Below are positions 52,341 to 62,256 of a stretch of DNA of 64,000 bases, piece by piece. Both the position numbers and the translations under genes were made by a program. The first letter of the stretch is position 1; each line of letters begins with the position of its first letter. Origin of the DNA: Winogradskyella sp. (GTDB lineage: Bacteria > Bacteroidota > Bacteroidia > Flavobacteriales > Flavobacteriaceae); assembly GCA_002722255.1 (NCBI GenBank), contig PBLD01000001.1, forward strand, positions 335,401-399,400, in the 5' to 3' direction. Below the pieces are notes generated by a model. The model saw only the letters and a program-made list of their open reading frames with translations. It did no database searches and was not told the DNA's origin.

Positions 52341-52813
52341 TGGACACCTGCTATGTTGAAACTCCGCTTGGTATTACCAAAATTGTTGGTGACCAAGATG
52401 GCATTACTCACGTTTCAATATTAGATAACTCTGAGAACACTTCCGATAATATTCCTGAATCGCTTTTAGAATGCGTCACTCAGCTTAAAGCCTATTTCAA
52501 CAACCAGCTCAATACTTTCGATTTAAAATTAAATCCTGAAGGCACAGATTTTCAAAAAAAAGTCTGGAAACAACTATCTAAAATCCCTTACGGAAAAACC
52601 ATTTCTTATCTCGACCTTGCCAAACAACTTGGTGATGCTAAAACCATACGTGCTGCGGCAAGTGCTAATGGCAAAAATCCGCTTTGGATTATTGTACCTT
52701 GTCATCGTGTTATTGGCACAGACGGAAGTCTTACGGGTTATGCTGGTGGTTTACACCGTAAGCAATGGCTGCTCAATCACGAAAGCGAATACAAGCAACA
52801 GACGCTTTTTTAA
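52340..52813 (+). CDS. ogt: methylated-DNA-protein cysteine methyltransferase
   Basis: This 157-residue protein repairs O6-alkylguanine by transferring the alkyl group to its own Cys121, in the motif VPCHRVIG. The helix-turn-helix region with the arginine finger is seen in RAAASANGKNP, and the end GGLHRKQWLLNHE is standard. It starts in the last base of the CNNM gene, so translation is coupled. Single-domain Ogt-type; no Ada domain. Confidence 0.93.
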   Translation: MDTCYVETPLGITKIVGDQDGITHVSILDNSENTSDNIPESLLECVTQLKAYFNNQLNTFDLKLNPEGTDFQKKVWKQLSKIPYGKTISYLDLAKQLGDAKTIRAAASANGKNPLWIIVPCHRVIGTDGSLTGYAGGLHRKQWLLNHESEYKQQTLF

Positions 52814-52858
52814 ATCCTATTTTTACTATATTTAGAATTCTTAAATCAATCAGATGAA

Positions 52859-52933
52859 ATGAGCCTAGACAATAAATTTGATATCAACAGAAATAATAAT
52901 GGCGAATTCCATCTGACATTTAAAAAACAATAA
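52859..52933 (+). CDS. very short open frame, possible gene remnant
   Basis: ATG 52859 opens 24 codons reading SLDNKFDINRNNNGEFHLTFKKQ. The pattern of KFDI followed by NGEFHLTFK loosely recalls the start of YegP/DUF1508-type proteins. It could be a remnant of such a gene or a chance frame. It lies in a 130-base gap between the methyltransferase and serine hydrolase genes. Confidence 0.25.
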   Translation: MSLDNKFDINRNNNGEFHLTFKKQ

Positions 52934-52943
52934 ATTTTAGCTG

Positions 52944-54098
52944 ATGAAATTCTTAAAAAAACTACTTAAATTTTTAGTTATACTTATTGGACTAACTGTC
53001 GCTATACTTTACATAACAGATACAGATTACCTACTAAAAGCGGTACGTACAATTTACTTAAATGGTCATAGCACAGCCTTCCTTGAAGACTACAAGTACT
53101 TTGATAATAAAGAAGTAAAAGCCAGCGATAATCCAGAACCTTGGCCAAACCACAAAGATTATAATTCTGTAAAACCAACAGATGAACTCTCTAAAGCCAA
53201 CAAAGATTGGGGAACTATAGCGTATGTAATCATTAAAAATGATAGCATTTGGTTTGAAGAGTACTACGATGGTTTTGGCGAAGACTCTAAATCTAACTCT
53301 TTCTCAATGGCAAAAAGCTATGTGTCTGGAATGTTAGGTAAAGCTATAATGGATGGTTATATTAAAAGTTTAGATCAGCCTGTTTGTGATTTTCTTCCAG
53401 CATTTTGCGATGATAAAGCCAAAAAAATGACCGTCGGAGACTTAAGCAGTATGGCATCTGGCACCAACTGGGACGAAGCTTATTATTCTCCATTATCTAT
53501 TACAACTCGCGCTTATTTTGATGATGACTTAGCCAAAGTAATGAATGGCCTAAAAATGGATACAGAACCAGGACAAGCCTTTAAATATGCTAGTGGTGAT
53601 ACACAAATGCTAGCTATGGTTATTGAAAAAGCAACAGGAAAAAAACTATACAAATATTTAGAAGAAAGCTTCTGGAAACCTCTGGGAAGTGAAAACGATG
53701 TGCTATGGCAAGTTGATAGCGAAGATCATGACTTGGTAAAAGCCTATTGCTGTATTGCCGGAAATGCAAAAGATTTTGCGCGTTTTGGAAAGTTATATAA
53801 AGACCATGGCAAATGGAATGGGAAACAAATCTTAGACTCAGTCTTTGTTGCTAAATCCATTACTCCTCGTTTTGCTGAAAGTCCAGAATATGGTTACGGA
53901 TGGTGGATGAAAGATGTTAATGGAAAAAGCTTTAAAATGATGCGTGGTCACTTAGGTCAGTATGTTATCGTACAACCAGAGGACAATGTAATTATTGTAA
54001 GGTTAGGACACCAAAAATCACCAGACGCAGGCATTGGTGCTTTTACTTATGATATTAGTTTATACATTGATGAGGCTTATGAAATGTTAGGTTTATGA
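52944..54098 (+). CDS. beta-lactamase-fold serine hydrolase
   Basis: This 384-residue protein has an N-terminal membrane helix (FLKKLLKFLVILIGLTVAILYIT). A class C beta-lactamase/esterase fold follows, with the nucleophile S121 in S-M-A-K124, the Tyr in YASGDTQM and a C-terminal RGHLGQY in place of the KTG motif. Such enzymes include esterases and peptidases more often than true beta-lactamases. The catalytic domain is probably periplasmic. Substrate unknown. Confidence 0.88.
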   Translation: MKFLKKLLKFLVILIGLTVAILYITDTDYLLKAVRTIYLNGHSTAFLEDYKYFDNKEVKASDNPEPWPNHKDYNSVKPTDELSKANKDWGTIAYVIIKNDSIWFEEYYDGFGEDSKSNSFSMAKSYVSGMLGKAIMDGYIKSLDQPVCDFLPAFCDDKAKKMTVGDLSSMASGTNWDEAYYSPLSITTRAYFDDDLAKVMNGLKMDTEPGQAFKYASGDTQMLAMVIEKATGKKLYKYLEESFWKPLGSENDVLWQVDSEDHDLVKAYCCIAGNAKDFARFGKLYKDHGKWNGKQILDSVFVAKSITPRFAESPEYGYGWWMKDVNGKSFKMMRGHLGQYVIVQPEDNVIIVRLGHQKSPDAGIGAFTYDISLYIDEAYEMLGL

Positions 54099-54119
54099 TT
54101 TCAATACTAAATTGATTTA

Positions 54120-54605
54120 ATGGAAAAACCTCTTTCAAATAAAAATGTTTACTATTTATTAATAGGAGCATTTTCACTATTCCTTTTTATTGAATTGAGC
54201 TATTTTTTAGGTTTTATTTTCAGAGATTTACTTATAATTTCTAATCAAAATCCCCTTTTAATTTTCATCTTAAATGAAGGTTTAGAATTTTTTTCTTTTA
54301 TATCATTTGTAATATTTGGCTTAAGATTTTTATCTAGAAAGAGTTTTACAAATAAACAAATTCGATCAGTGACAATTTTTGTGATTATGTCATTTGTACT
54401 AACCCATGTATTACAAGCTTTTTTTAGAGCTTTTGTTGATTTAGAAAAAACAAGCTTAGAACGTTTTGAAAATTACGTAAGCTACTTGAATAAGCACTCC
54501 ATATTATATCTTATAGCTTCTTTACTAAGTTATTCTAAATATATAATTTTTGCTTTAATTTTATTTAACTACCTTAGAGTCAATGATTTCAAAACTCAAT
54601 CTTGA
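54120..54605 (+). CDS. four-helix membrane protein of unknown function
   Basis: I do not recognise the family. The 161-residue product has four predicted membrane helices (for example YYLLIGAFSLFLFIELSYFL and VTIFVIMSFVLTHVLQAFF) with charged loops between. It follows the serine hydrolase gene by 21 bases and overlaps the exonuclease gene by 23 bases, so all three may be one transcript. Confidence 0.65.
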   Translation: MEKPLSNKNVYYLLIGAFSLFLFIELSYFLGFIFRDLLIISNQNPLLIFILNEGLEFFSFISFVIFGLRFLSRKSFTNKQIRSVTIFVIMSFVLTHVLQAFFRAFVDLEKTSLERFENYVSYLNKHSILYLIASLLSYSKYIIFALILFNYLRVNDFKTQS

Positions 54606-55296
54606 AAACATATTATTCTTAGATATTGAAACTGTTCCTGAGACGGAACACTTTTCAGATTTAGACACAACCAAACAGAGTCTTTGGGAAGCTAAATCTA
54701 GATACCAACGTAAAGAAGAGTTCTCGGCTGAAGAGTTTTATGACAGAGCTGGCATTTGGGCAGAGTTTGGTAAAATCATCTGTATTTCTGTAGGGTATTT
54801 TAAAATGGAAGGTGATATCCGGAATTTTAGAGTAACTTCTTTCTATGGTGAAGAAGATAAAATTCTAAAAGATTTTAAGAACCTCATCATTTCTCATTTC
54901 AGCCAAAACAAGCATTTGCTTTGTGCGCATAACGGTAAGGAATTCGACTTTCCTTACATAGCAAGACGTATGATTATTCATAATATAGAATTGCCATACA
55001 AACTCAATCTATTTGGCAAAAAACCTTGGGAAGTACCTCATCTAGATACTTTAGAGTTATGGAAATTTGGTGATTATAAAACCTATACTTCTCTAAAACT
55101 ACTAACCAATGTATTAGGGATTCCTTCACCAAAAGATGACATAGATGGTAGTGAAGTTTACCGAGTGTATTACGAAGAAAATAATATTGACAGAATCATA
55201 ACTTATTGCGAAAAAGACACTGTGGCTGTGGCTCAAATTTTCTTGCGCTTACGAGGAGATGAATTGCTTCATGACAATGAGATAAAGCATATATAA
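54583..55296 (+). CDS. predicted DnaQ-fold 3'-5' exonuclease
   Basis: This 237-residue protein has the three exonuclease motifs in order: D14-I-E16 in ILFLDIETVPE, the middle HNGKEFDFPYIARRM, and YCEKDTVAVAQIFL at the end. This is the predicted 3'-5' exonuclease group related to PolB proofreading domains. It probably trims DNA or RNA ends. The start at 54583 overlaps the membrane protein gene by 23 bases. A terminator follows 50 bases after the stop. Confidence 0.88.
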   Translation: MISKLNLENILFLDIETVPETEHFSDLDTTKQSLWEAKSRYQRKEEFSAEEFYDRAGIWAEFGKIICISVGYFKMEGDIRNFRVTSFYGEEDKILKDFKNLIISHFSQNKHLLCAHNGKEFDFPYIARRMIIHNIELPYKLNLFGKKPWEVPHLDTLELWKFGDYKTYTSLKLLTNVLGIPSPKDDIDGSEVYRVYYEENNIDRIITYCEKDTVAVAQIFLRLRGDELLHDNEIKHI

Positions 55297-55346
55297 TTAA
55301 TTATATCGCTCTAATTAAATTATACTAATTCGATATTTTTCATACC

Positions 55347-55378
55347 AAAAGCCTGAAAGTAAATTTTCCAGGCTTTTT
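55347..55378. terminator. bidirectional intrinsic terminator between converging genes
   Basis: AAAAGCCTG and CAGGCTTTT are inverted around a 13-base loop, with a T-run on both strands. It lies between the exonuclease gene and the converging protease gene. Confidence 0.8.
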
Positions 55379-55401
55379 GATTAACAAACTAATAAAAAAG
55401 A

Positions 55402-58400
55402 TTACTCTTTAATAAATCGTTCTATTTTGGTCTTTTCTCCAATATTCACTTGAAGTATATATAATCCATTTTCAAGATTAGAAACATCAACTGTAGACGT
55501 ATAACGACCTTTAGCAACTGTTTGCCCTAACATGTTTATAATTTCGAATGTCTGAGCCTCATAGCCTACTAAATCTACATTTAGTATGTCTTTTACAGGA
55601 TTTGGACTCAATTTTAAATATTGATTAGGGTTATCTAAAACTATACCTGTGTTATATAATTGATTAGAACTTGTTGAACCTAAACAGAAATTAGTAGTCT
55701 CTGAACTTGTAAAAGAACCTCCAGATGCTAATGTTGCACCTGTGTCGGAATTTGTAAGTGTATAGGACCCATTTCCATAAGCACAGCAAATACCATCACC
55801 ATAAGTATCAGTAATTACAAAATCATAACAACCAGAATCTAAACACCCAACATTAATATTTAATGTAGAACCATCTGCTTGCGAACCATAAGTTCCTCCA
55901 GAAGCTACTGTACTTCCAGAATCATCAATTAGACTCCACGCTGTTTCTTCTGGATAGTTGTCAAAGGTTATTGAAAGTGTTACATTAGAACAAGACCCAG
56001 AACCTCCACCTGTAGAAAGGCTAACAGCATCTACAGCCATATCTCCTTGCCAGGTTGTTCCTGTAACTCCATTAAATCTTAATTGAATACTTCCTCCAAC
56101 GTAAGCGGCTAAGTTTACGCTAGCTGTTTGCCAAGAATTACCTTGGTTACCAGATTCACTCCAAACGCTAATCCAAGTTGACCCATCGTCATCACTTAAT
56201 TCTAATGCCAAGCTTCCCATAGAAGTTGCACCATACATATGATAATCAAATTCAAATGTTGCCTGACTTGCAGAAGTTAAATCAAAACATGGAGAATTTA
56301 AAATCGCACGTTTTGTAGAGTAGTTTGGTGATGAAGACTCCATGTAAATATAATATGAACCAGAATTTGCACTTGAAGGTCCTGTATTACTTGATGGAGT
56401 ACTACCACTTCTTAAAGTCCAATTGAAATCATCTCCAGAACTTTGTGACCAAGCTCCCAGTGTATTTTCGAAACTCTCAGAGTATGGGAAAGAAGAGATT
56501 CCACCCGAACAACCTGATCCACTAACTGGATCTAATGTTGTAACATTAATCGTATTACTAGCTGATGATACATTACCTTCAGCATCAAAAGCTGTAACAT
56601 AAAAAGAGTAGGTGGTACTCTCTGATAAACCTGTTATGTTTGCAGATGTCGAAGTAACAGTACCTATTGAAGAACCATTTGAAAACACTTCATAACCTGT
56701 TACACCAACATTATCTGAAGACGCATTCCAAGATAAATCAGTTGTAGTTTGCGTTGTGTTTGAAGCTGTTAAGCTCGTTGGTGCTGTTGGTGCTTGCGTA
56801 TCTGATGCGTTATCAAAAACATTAATATCATCTATAGTTGCATCTCCTGTGTATGAAGTTCCTGTAGTATTTTGAAAACGTAACTGAACTGTACTGTAAC
56901 TTGCTAAACTAACTTCGGCTTCTTGCCAAGAATTACCTTGATTTCCAGAAAGGCTCCAGATGGTTGTCCAAGTCGACGACCCATTTACTTTAGCTTGTAA
57001 CCTTAAGGTTCCCATAGCCGATCCATACATATGATATTGAAAAGTCATTGCTGGATTGGTAAGACCACTTAAATCAAAACAAGGTCCTTCTAAAATTGCT
57101 TCTTTTGAAGGGTAGTTTGGACTTGAAGCTTCAGTATAAACGTAATAAGTACCTTCTACAGCACTTGAAGGTCCAGTACTACTTGATGGTGTTCCAGCAG
57201 AATCTCTGGTCCAATCCATATCATCATCAGAGCTTTGAGACCACGCTCCTAAACTACTCTCAAACCCTTCAGAATATGGAAAAGAAGATACTGTTGTACT
57301 ACAATCTAAAACAGACTGCGTTGTTGTAACATTTAACACAGAAGACTGAGCAGAAGTGTTTCCTGCGGCATCATAAGCCGAAACTCTAATAGCATATGTT
57401 GTATCTGGGGTTAATCCTGATATCGTAATTGATGTTCCTGATACGCTTCCGTATAAAGACCCATTAACATAAACATTGTAACCTGTAACACCAACATTAT
57501 CTGAAGAAGCATTCCAACTAACGTCAAATGAAGATGAACCTATGTTTGATGCCGCAAGACCAGATGGAACACTTGGAGCCTGATCATCAACACTTCCTCC
57601 TGCAGCTAAAACTGCCGCATAAGCATTAACAAGTCCTGCTCCAAATTGATTGGCATCACCTACACTTTTAGTAGTTGTGTATAATATATTTTCAACTTCA
57701 CTCTTAGTAAGGTTTGGATTTACAGAAAGTACCAGTGCAGCAACCGCAGAAACCTGAGGAGTAGCTCCCGAAGTACCACCCATAGAATCGCTATAATCAC
57801 CACTATACCAACCAGCACTACCTACTCGATCTAATGTTCTTAAACCATGAGTACCTGTAGAATACCATTGACCTCCTTGCTGTACCCAATCATCATCACT
57901 TGGCGCAGCAATATCTAAAGCAGGACCATAATTACTATACATACTTCTTCCTCCATCACCAGAAATACCACCAACTGCCATAACATTTGGCAAATTGGCA
58001 GGATAACTTACACATGTCTGAAAATCATTACCAGACGCAATCATTATTAAACATCCTTTTCCATTACGTCCACTATTTGCAGCGTAAGTAAATGCATCTG
58101 TTATAGAAGATACATTGTAAGTACAAGAACCAAATCCCCAAGAATTAGAAAGTACATCTGCTCCTTGATTTACAGCCCAGGTAATACCATCAGCAACATC
58201 GGCATTTGATGTATTAGGATCAAATATATTTATACTAAAGGTACTTGCACCTGGAGCAATTCCTGCTGCACCAATAGTATTGTGCTGTGCACTAATTAAA
58301 CCCGAAACTTGTTGACCATGACCATCTCCACTTGTAGAAGGTGTTCCGTTTCCATTATTTGCTGGTGTATAACCAGTTAAAAGAGTAGGCATATCAGGAT

Positions 58401-59214
58401 GAGCCTCTACACCATCATCTATAACCGCAACAACGATACTAGAGTTTCCTGTTGTAATTCCCCAAGCTTCAGGAGCGTTAACATCTATATCAGCTACTAA
58501 GGCCTTACCATCTACTGATCCACCTGTGTTATTTAAGTGCCAGGAATCGCTATACATAGGGTCATTAGTGGATTTTACCAACTCTACTTTAAAATCTGGT
58601 TCACCCCATTTTAAAACATCCATTTCATGAAGTTCTTGTATAAGATTTAGTTGATTTTCAATTTCGTCAACTTTAAGCAAATATGTATCCTTATTAACAA
58701 TATTCTTTATTAATTGGGCACCATATTCATTTAAAACTGATGAAATGTCTTCCAAATCTACTCCTTCATTTAAACGAATAGTTACTCTTTTGGTAAACCA
58801 AGCCTGCTTATCACCAATCATAAATGCTGGTAACACATCGTACGCACCTTCATTTTGAAGTCCGTAAGAATTTAAAAAAGCTTTACGCTCTTCAAGAGTT
58901 TGAATAGAATTTAAGTTGTTGGTAGATTTTAAAATAATCACCCCTTTTTTATCCATTACGCTAACTTCTTTAGAATCTCCATTAAGCGAAAGTTTATTTA
59001 TAAAATTTTGCTTTGTGCTTTCTGGTACTATATCATTGTTAAAATAAATAGCTACTGAACTATAGTCTGGTTGCATATAAACCTTACCATTTGTATCTAT
59101 ATAATATAGGTCTGAATTTTCTTTAGTCCAGTCTTGAGCATTTATATTAAATATAATGCCTAATAAAAAGGTAACTGCCAAAAATGATTTGAGATTAGTA
59201 AAAGCTTTTTTCAT
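55402..59214 (-). CDS. secreted subtilisin-like protease with FN3, MAM-like and type IX sorting domains
   Basis: This 1270-residue S8-family protease has a signal peptide, a propeptide-like region to about residue 215 and the catalytic triad D266 (VVAVIDDGVEAHPD), H299 (GDGHGQQVSG) and S482 (GGTSGATPQVSA). Then come two units, each an FN3 domain (about 550-640 and 815-900) followed by a MAM-like domain. They are similar to each other, so an internal duplication occurred. A short Cys-rich beta domain and a type IX sorting tail end the protein (LKLSPNPVKDILNVDL to KIERFIKE). It is exported by the type IX system and held on the surface or released; it likely degrades external protein. Confidence 0.93.
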   Translation of the reverse strand: MKKAFTNLKSFLAVTFLLGIIFNINAQDWTKENSDLYYIDTNGKVYMQPDYSSVAIYFNNDIVPESTKQNFINKLSLNGDSKEVSVMDKKGVIILKSTNNLNSIQTLEERKAFLNSYGLQNEGAYDVLPAFMIGDKQAWFTKRVTIRLNEGVDLEDISSVLNEYGAQLIKNIVNKDTYLLKVDEIENQLNLIQELHEMDVLKWGEPDFKVELVKSTNDPMYSDSWHLNNTGGSVDGKALVADIDVNAPEAWGITTGNSSIVVAVIDDGVEAHPDMPTLLTGYTPANNGNGTPSTSGDGHGQQVSGLISAQHNTIGAAGIAPGASTFSINIFDPNTSNADVADGITWAVNQGADVLSNSWGFGSCTYNVSSITDAFTYAANSGRNGKGCLIMIASGNDFQTCVSYPANLPNVMAVGGISGDGGRSMYSNYGPALDIAAPSDDDWVQQGGQWYSTGTHGLRTLDRVGSAGWYSGDYSDSMGGTSGATPQVSAVAALVLSVNPNLTKSEVENILYTTTKSVGDANQFGAGLVNAYAAVLAAGGSVDDQAPSVPSGLAASNIGSSSFDVSWNASSDNVGVTGYNVYVNGSLYGSVSGTSITISGLTPDTTYAIRVSAYDAAGNTSAQSSVLNVTTTQSVLDCSTTVSSFPYSEGFESSLGAWSQSSDDDMDWTRDSAGTPSSSTGPSSAVEGTYYVYTEASSPNYPSKEAILEGPCFDLSGLTNPAMTFQYHMYGSAMGTLRLQAKVNGSSTWTTIWSLSGNQGNSWQEAEVSLASYSTVQLRFQNTTGTSYTGDATIDDINVFDNASDTQAPTAPTSLTASNTTQTTTDLSWNASSDNVGVTGYEVFSNGSSIGTVTSTSANITGLSESTTYSFYVTAFDAEGNVSSASNTINVTTLDPVSGSGCSGGISSFPYSESFENTLGAWSQSSGDDFNWTLRSGSTPSSNTGPSSANSGSYYIYMESSSPNYSTKRAILNSPCFDLTSASQATFEFDYHMYGATSMGSLALELSDDDGSTWISVWSESGNQGNSWQTASVNLAAYVGGSIQLRFNGVTGTTWQGDMAVDAVSLSTGGGSGSCSNVTLSITFDNYPEETAWSLIDDSGSTVASGGTYGSQADGSTLNINVGCLDSGCYDFVITDTYGDGICCAYGNGSYTLTNSDTGATLASGGSFTSSETTNFCLGSTSSNQLYNTGIVLDNPNQYLKLSPNPVKDILNVDLVGYEAQTFEIINMLGQTVAKGRYTSTVDVSNLENGLYILQVNIGEKTKIERFIKE

Positions 59215-59380
59215 AAAAATAAATAGTTTAATGGTTAATATTTTAATAATTCTTTAACAAATTATGAAAATTGTTAAAGAATTTTAGTTTTTACGAAAAC
59301 GTTTTCGACAAAATACATTCGCTTTAATTATTATTGCGTTTTTACCGTAAAGCATTTGAAGAAAATGACTACATTTACTT

Positions 59381-61072
59381 ATGACACATAAAAAATTGTT
59401 GAGCATAAAGGACTTAAACATTTCTGCATTTAAGTCTCGTCAAGAGCACAAAATTATCAGTAACATTTCCTATGATTTATTTGAAAATGAAATTGTAGCT
59501 GTTGTTGGTGAATCTGGTTCTGGAAAATCCGTCTCATCTCTAGCTTTAATGGGCTTATTACCAAAGCAAATCTTAAAAATAACATCGGGATCTATCACTT
59601 TTGAAAATAAAGAATTAGTACAACTTTCGGATAAGAACTTTCAAAAGATTCGAGGTAATCAAATCTCAATGATTTTTCAAGAACCGATGAGTTCTTTAAA
59701 CCCTTCTATGCGATGTGGCAATCAAATTGAAGAGATTTTGAAACAGCACACTAACTTATCTAGACTTGAAATTAAAGATGAAATCATTTCACTTTTTGAA
59801 AAGGTAAAACTGCCCAATCCTAAAAGGATCTATAAGTCTTATCCACATGAAATCTCAGGCGGTCAAAAACAAAGAGTTATGATTGCTATGGCCATAGCAT
59901 GTAAACCGCAAATCCTTATTGCAGACGAGCCCACAACCGCATTAGATGTTACCGTACAAAAAGAGATATTAATGCTCCTTAAAGAAATACAGAAGGAAAC
60001 AAAAATGAGTGTTTTGTTTATTTCTCATGATTTATCTCTTGTTTCTGAACTTGCAGATAGAGTAATGGTAATGTATAATGGTGAAATTGTTGAGCAAGGT
60101 GCAACGTCTTTAATCTTTAACCAACCAAAGCATATATATACAAGAGCGCTTATTAACGCGCGACCTTCAACAAAAACGAGATTAAAACAATTACCTACAA
60201 TTTCGGATTTTATAAACGGAGAGATTAATAATGATATTATCTCAAAAGAAGAACGAACTGCCAACCATAAAAAATTATATGCTAAGGAACCTTTACTTGA
60301 AGTTGTCGATGTCGAAAAAGTTTATCTTTCTAATAAAGGATTGTTTTCAAAAGACACAGCCTTTAAAGCTGTAGATGGAGTAAGCTTTAAGGTATATCCT
60401 GGAGAAACTATTGGTTTGGTTGGTGAGTCTGGTTGTGGCAAATCCACTTTAGGCAATGCCATACTTCAATTAGATAAAGCAACTTCTGGAAGTATTAAAT
60501 ACAAAGGAAAGGATATAACCAATCTAAAAAAATCTGAATTAAGAGCTTTAAGGAAAGACATTCAAATTATATTTCAAGATCCATTTGCATCACTAAATCC
60601 AAGGATGACTGTGGGCAATGCCATAATCGAACCCATGAAAGTTCATAACATTGGCAATTCTTTTGAAGAAAGAAAAGAAAAGGTTCTGGATATCTTAACA
60701 AGAGTAGGATTAGATACTTCTAGTTTTTATAAATATCCTCATGAGTTTTCTGGAGGCCAAAGACAACGTGTTGGTATTGCCAGAACTATTGCGCTACAGC
60801 CTCAACTTATTGTTTGCGACGAATCAGTTTCTGCTTTAGACATTTCTGTACAAGCACAAGTACTTAATCTATTAAATGATCTAAAAGCTCAGTTTGGATT
60901 TACCTATATTTTTATTTCTCATGATCTTGCTGTTGTTAAATACATGGCAGACCAATTACTGGTAATGAATAAAGGTAAAATTGAAGAAATTGGAGATGCT
61001 GATAAGATTTATGCTTCTCCTGAAAGAGAGTATACTAAAAAATTAATTCATGCTATCCCAAAAGGGTTATAG
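59381..61072 (+). CDS. double-ATPase ABC protein of the oligopeptide importer type
   Basis: This 563-residue cytosolic protein joins two ABC ATPase domains. The first (about residues 8-265) has Walker A GESGSGKS, signature ISGGQKQR and H-loop FISHD. The second (about 293-560) has GESGCGKST, signature FSGGQRQR and H-loop FISHD. A linker with ARPSTKTRLKQLP joins them. It matches the fused DppD/DppF form (YejF, GsiA) that powers peptide or glutathione import. No permease or binding protein genes are in this window, so the partners are elsewhere. A near-match TACATTTA -7 box stands just before the ATG. Confidence 0.92.
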   Translation: MTHKKLLSIKDLNISAFKSRQEHKIISNISYDLFENEIVAVVGESGSGKSVSSLALMGLLPKQILKITSGSITFENKELVQLSDKNFQKIRGNQISMIFQEPMSSLNPSMRCGNQIEEILKQHTNLSRLEIKDEIISLFEKVKLPNPKRIYKSYPHEISGGQKQRVMIAMAIACKPQILIADEPTTALDVTVQKEILMLLKEIQKETKMSVLFISHDLSLVSELADRVMVMYNGEIVEQGATSLIFNQPKHIYTRALINARPSTKTRLKQLPTISDFINGEINNDIISKEERTANHKKLYAKEPLLEVVDVEKVYLSNKGLFSKDTAFKAVDGVSFKVYPGETIGLVGESGCGKSTLGNAILQLDKATSGSIKYKGKDITNLKKSELRALRKDIQIIFQDPFASLNPRMTVGNAIIEPMKVHNIGNSFEERKEKVLDILTRVGLDTSSFYKYPHEFSGGQRQRVGIARTIALQPQLIVCDESVSALDISVQAQVLNLLNDLKAQFGFTYIFISHDLAVVKYMADQLLVMNKGKIEEIGDADKIYASPEREYTKKLIHAIPKGL

Positions 61073-61192
61073 CATGAATATTTTCTTAGTTAACTTTAAA
61101 ACACCCGAAATTACCTTCATAGTGTTTCTTAAGTTTGAAAACATCACGTTTTCATTTAAAGTAGGTTCTGGTAGATTTGATTTGGTTTTCAT
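61067..61192 (-). CDS. short open frame of uncertain status
   Basis: On the minus strand ATG at 61192 opens 41 codons (KTKSNLPEPTLNENVMFSNL, then RNTMKVISGVLKLTKKIFML), ending within the last 6 bases of the double-ATPase gene. It sits in the 290-base gap before the alpha/beta hydrolase gene. The N-terminal half is polar and the C-terminal half amphipathic. I see no clear promoter, so this may be chance; the rest of the gap holds nothing I can name. Confidence 0.3.
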   Translation of the reverse strand: MKTKSNLPEPTLNENVMFSNLRNTMKVISGVLKLTKKIFML

Positions 61193-61362
61193 AAGCTTTG
61201 GTTTATGCTAGATTTGGGGCAAAATCTGTAAATTAAGTTTATGGTAAATTAGGGTTAATTTAGTTTTTGATTTGGGATGACTAATATCTAATTATTTTTG
61301 AATTTTTCTGTTAAAAAGCATTATAAATCGATGAAATGCATTTATTTTTAACATTTAAGAGT

Positions 61363-62253
61363 TTATTCGCTCTTATTTAAAAGGAAGTTAAAAAGTTTTG
61401 TAGTGTAATTTTCTCCACCTGTTTTAAACAAACCATAGTGACCACCGCCTTCAACGGTAACAAATTCTTTTTCTTTTGATGCTAAATTTGAAAATAAAGC
61501 TTCACCATATTCAAAACTGATATTTTTATCTGCATTACCATGAGCAATAAGCACTGGCTGGTTAATATGCTTTGCAGATTCTAAGGGCTTAACTTTATCT
61601 GGATTAAAGTCTGTAAGTTCACTTGCTTTATCTAAGGTTAAATCGCATATCCACTTTAATCCTATTCCAAAAAAATATCTCGCTTGATAGTCATATACAA
61701 TTTGTCTTAAATCGGTAAATGTACTTTCTATAACTCCAAACTTTAGCCTTTTATCATACTCCATAGCCTGCAACGCAATTGCACCTCCTAAAGAATTTCC
61801 CCATATACCAACTTTTGCATCTTGCCTTACTTTTTTAATTTCATCAATTATTATTGAAATGTCTTTCTTTTCTAAATATCCGTAGGTAGAAAATTTCCCT
61901 TCACTTTTGCCATGGGCTCTATTATCAAAAATCCAACTTTCAAATCCTAACTCAGCAAGGGAAATAGCTAAACTTGTAAAGTGCTCTTTACAGCCTCCAA
62001 TTCCATGTACCAATATGATTGATGCTCTTGTAGAATCTGCTAAAGATGTCACACGATAACCCGTTAAATTAATACCATCAAAAGATTTTAAATTAACTAC
62101 TTCGTAAGGTATGTTATTAGAGTCTAAGTGATTTTCGCTATTTACTCTTTGAGGTTGTAAAATAGCATAGGGTAGGACATGTTGTGTTATGACATAAATA
62201 GATATGCCTATAAAAAATATGAGCCCAATTAGTATTTTGTTACGTCTTTTCAA
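61363..62253 (-). CDS. membrane-anchored alpha/beta hydrolase
   Basis: This 296-residue protein has an N-terminal membrane helix (ILIGLIFFIGISIYVITQHVLP) and an alpha/beta hydrolase domain. The oxyanion region is HGIGGCKEHF, the nucleophile Ser is in GNSLGG, an acid in AHGNADKNISF and the catalytic His in GGGHYGLF. It probably acts as a periplasmic or membrane-surface lipase or esterase. It starts 3 bases after the end of the CoA-transferase subunit B gene, so it belongs to that transcript. Confidence 0.88.
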   Translation of the reverse strand: MKRRNKILIGLIFFIGISIYVITQHVLPYAILQPQRVNSENHLDSNNIPYEVVNLKSFDGINLTGYRVTSLADSTRASIILVHGIGGCKEHFTSLAISLAELGFESWIFDNRAHGKSEGKFSTYGYLEKKDISIIIDEIKKVRQDAKVGIWGNSLGGAIALQAMEYDKRLKFGVIESTFTDLRQIVYDYQARYFFGIGLKWICDLTLDKASELTDFNPDKVKPLESAKHINQPVLIAHGNADKNISFEYGEALFSNLASKEKEFVTVEGGGHYGLFKTGGENYTTKLFNFLLNKSE

Positions 62254-62256
62254 ACG

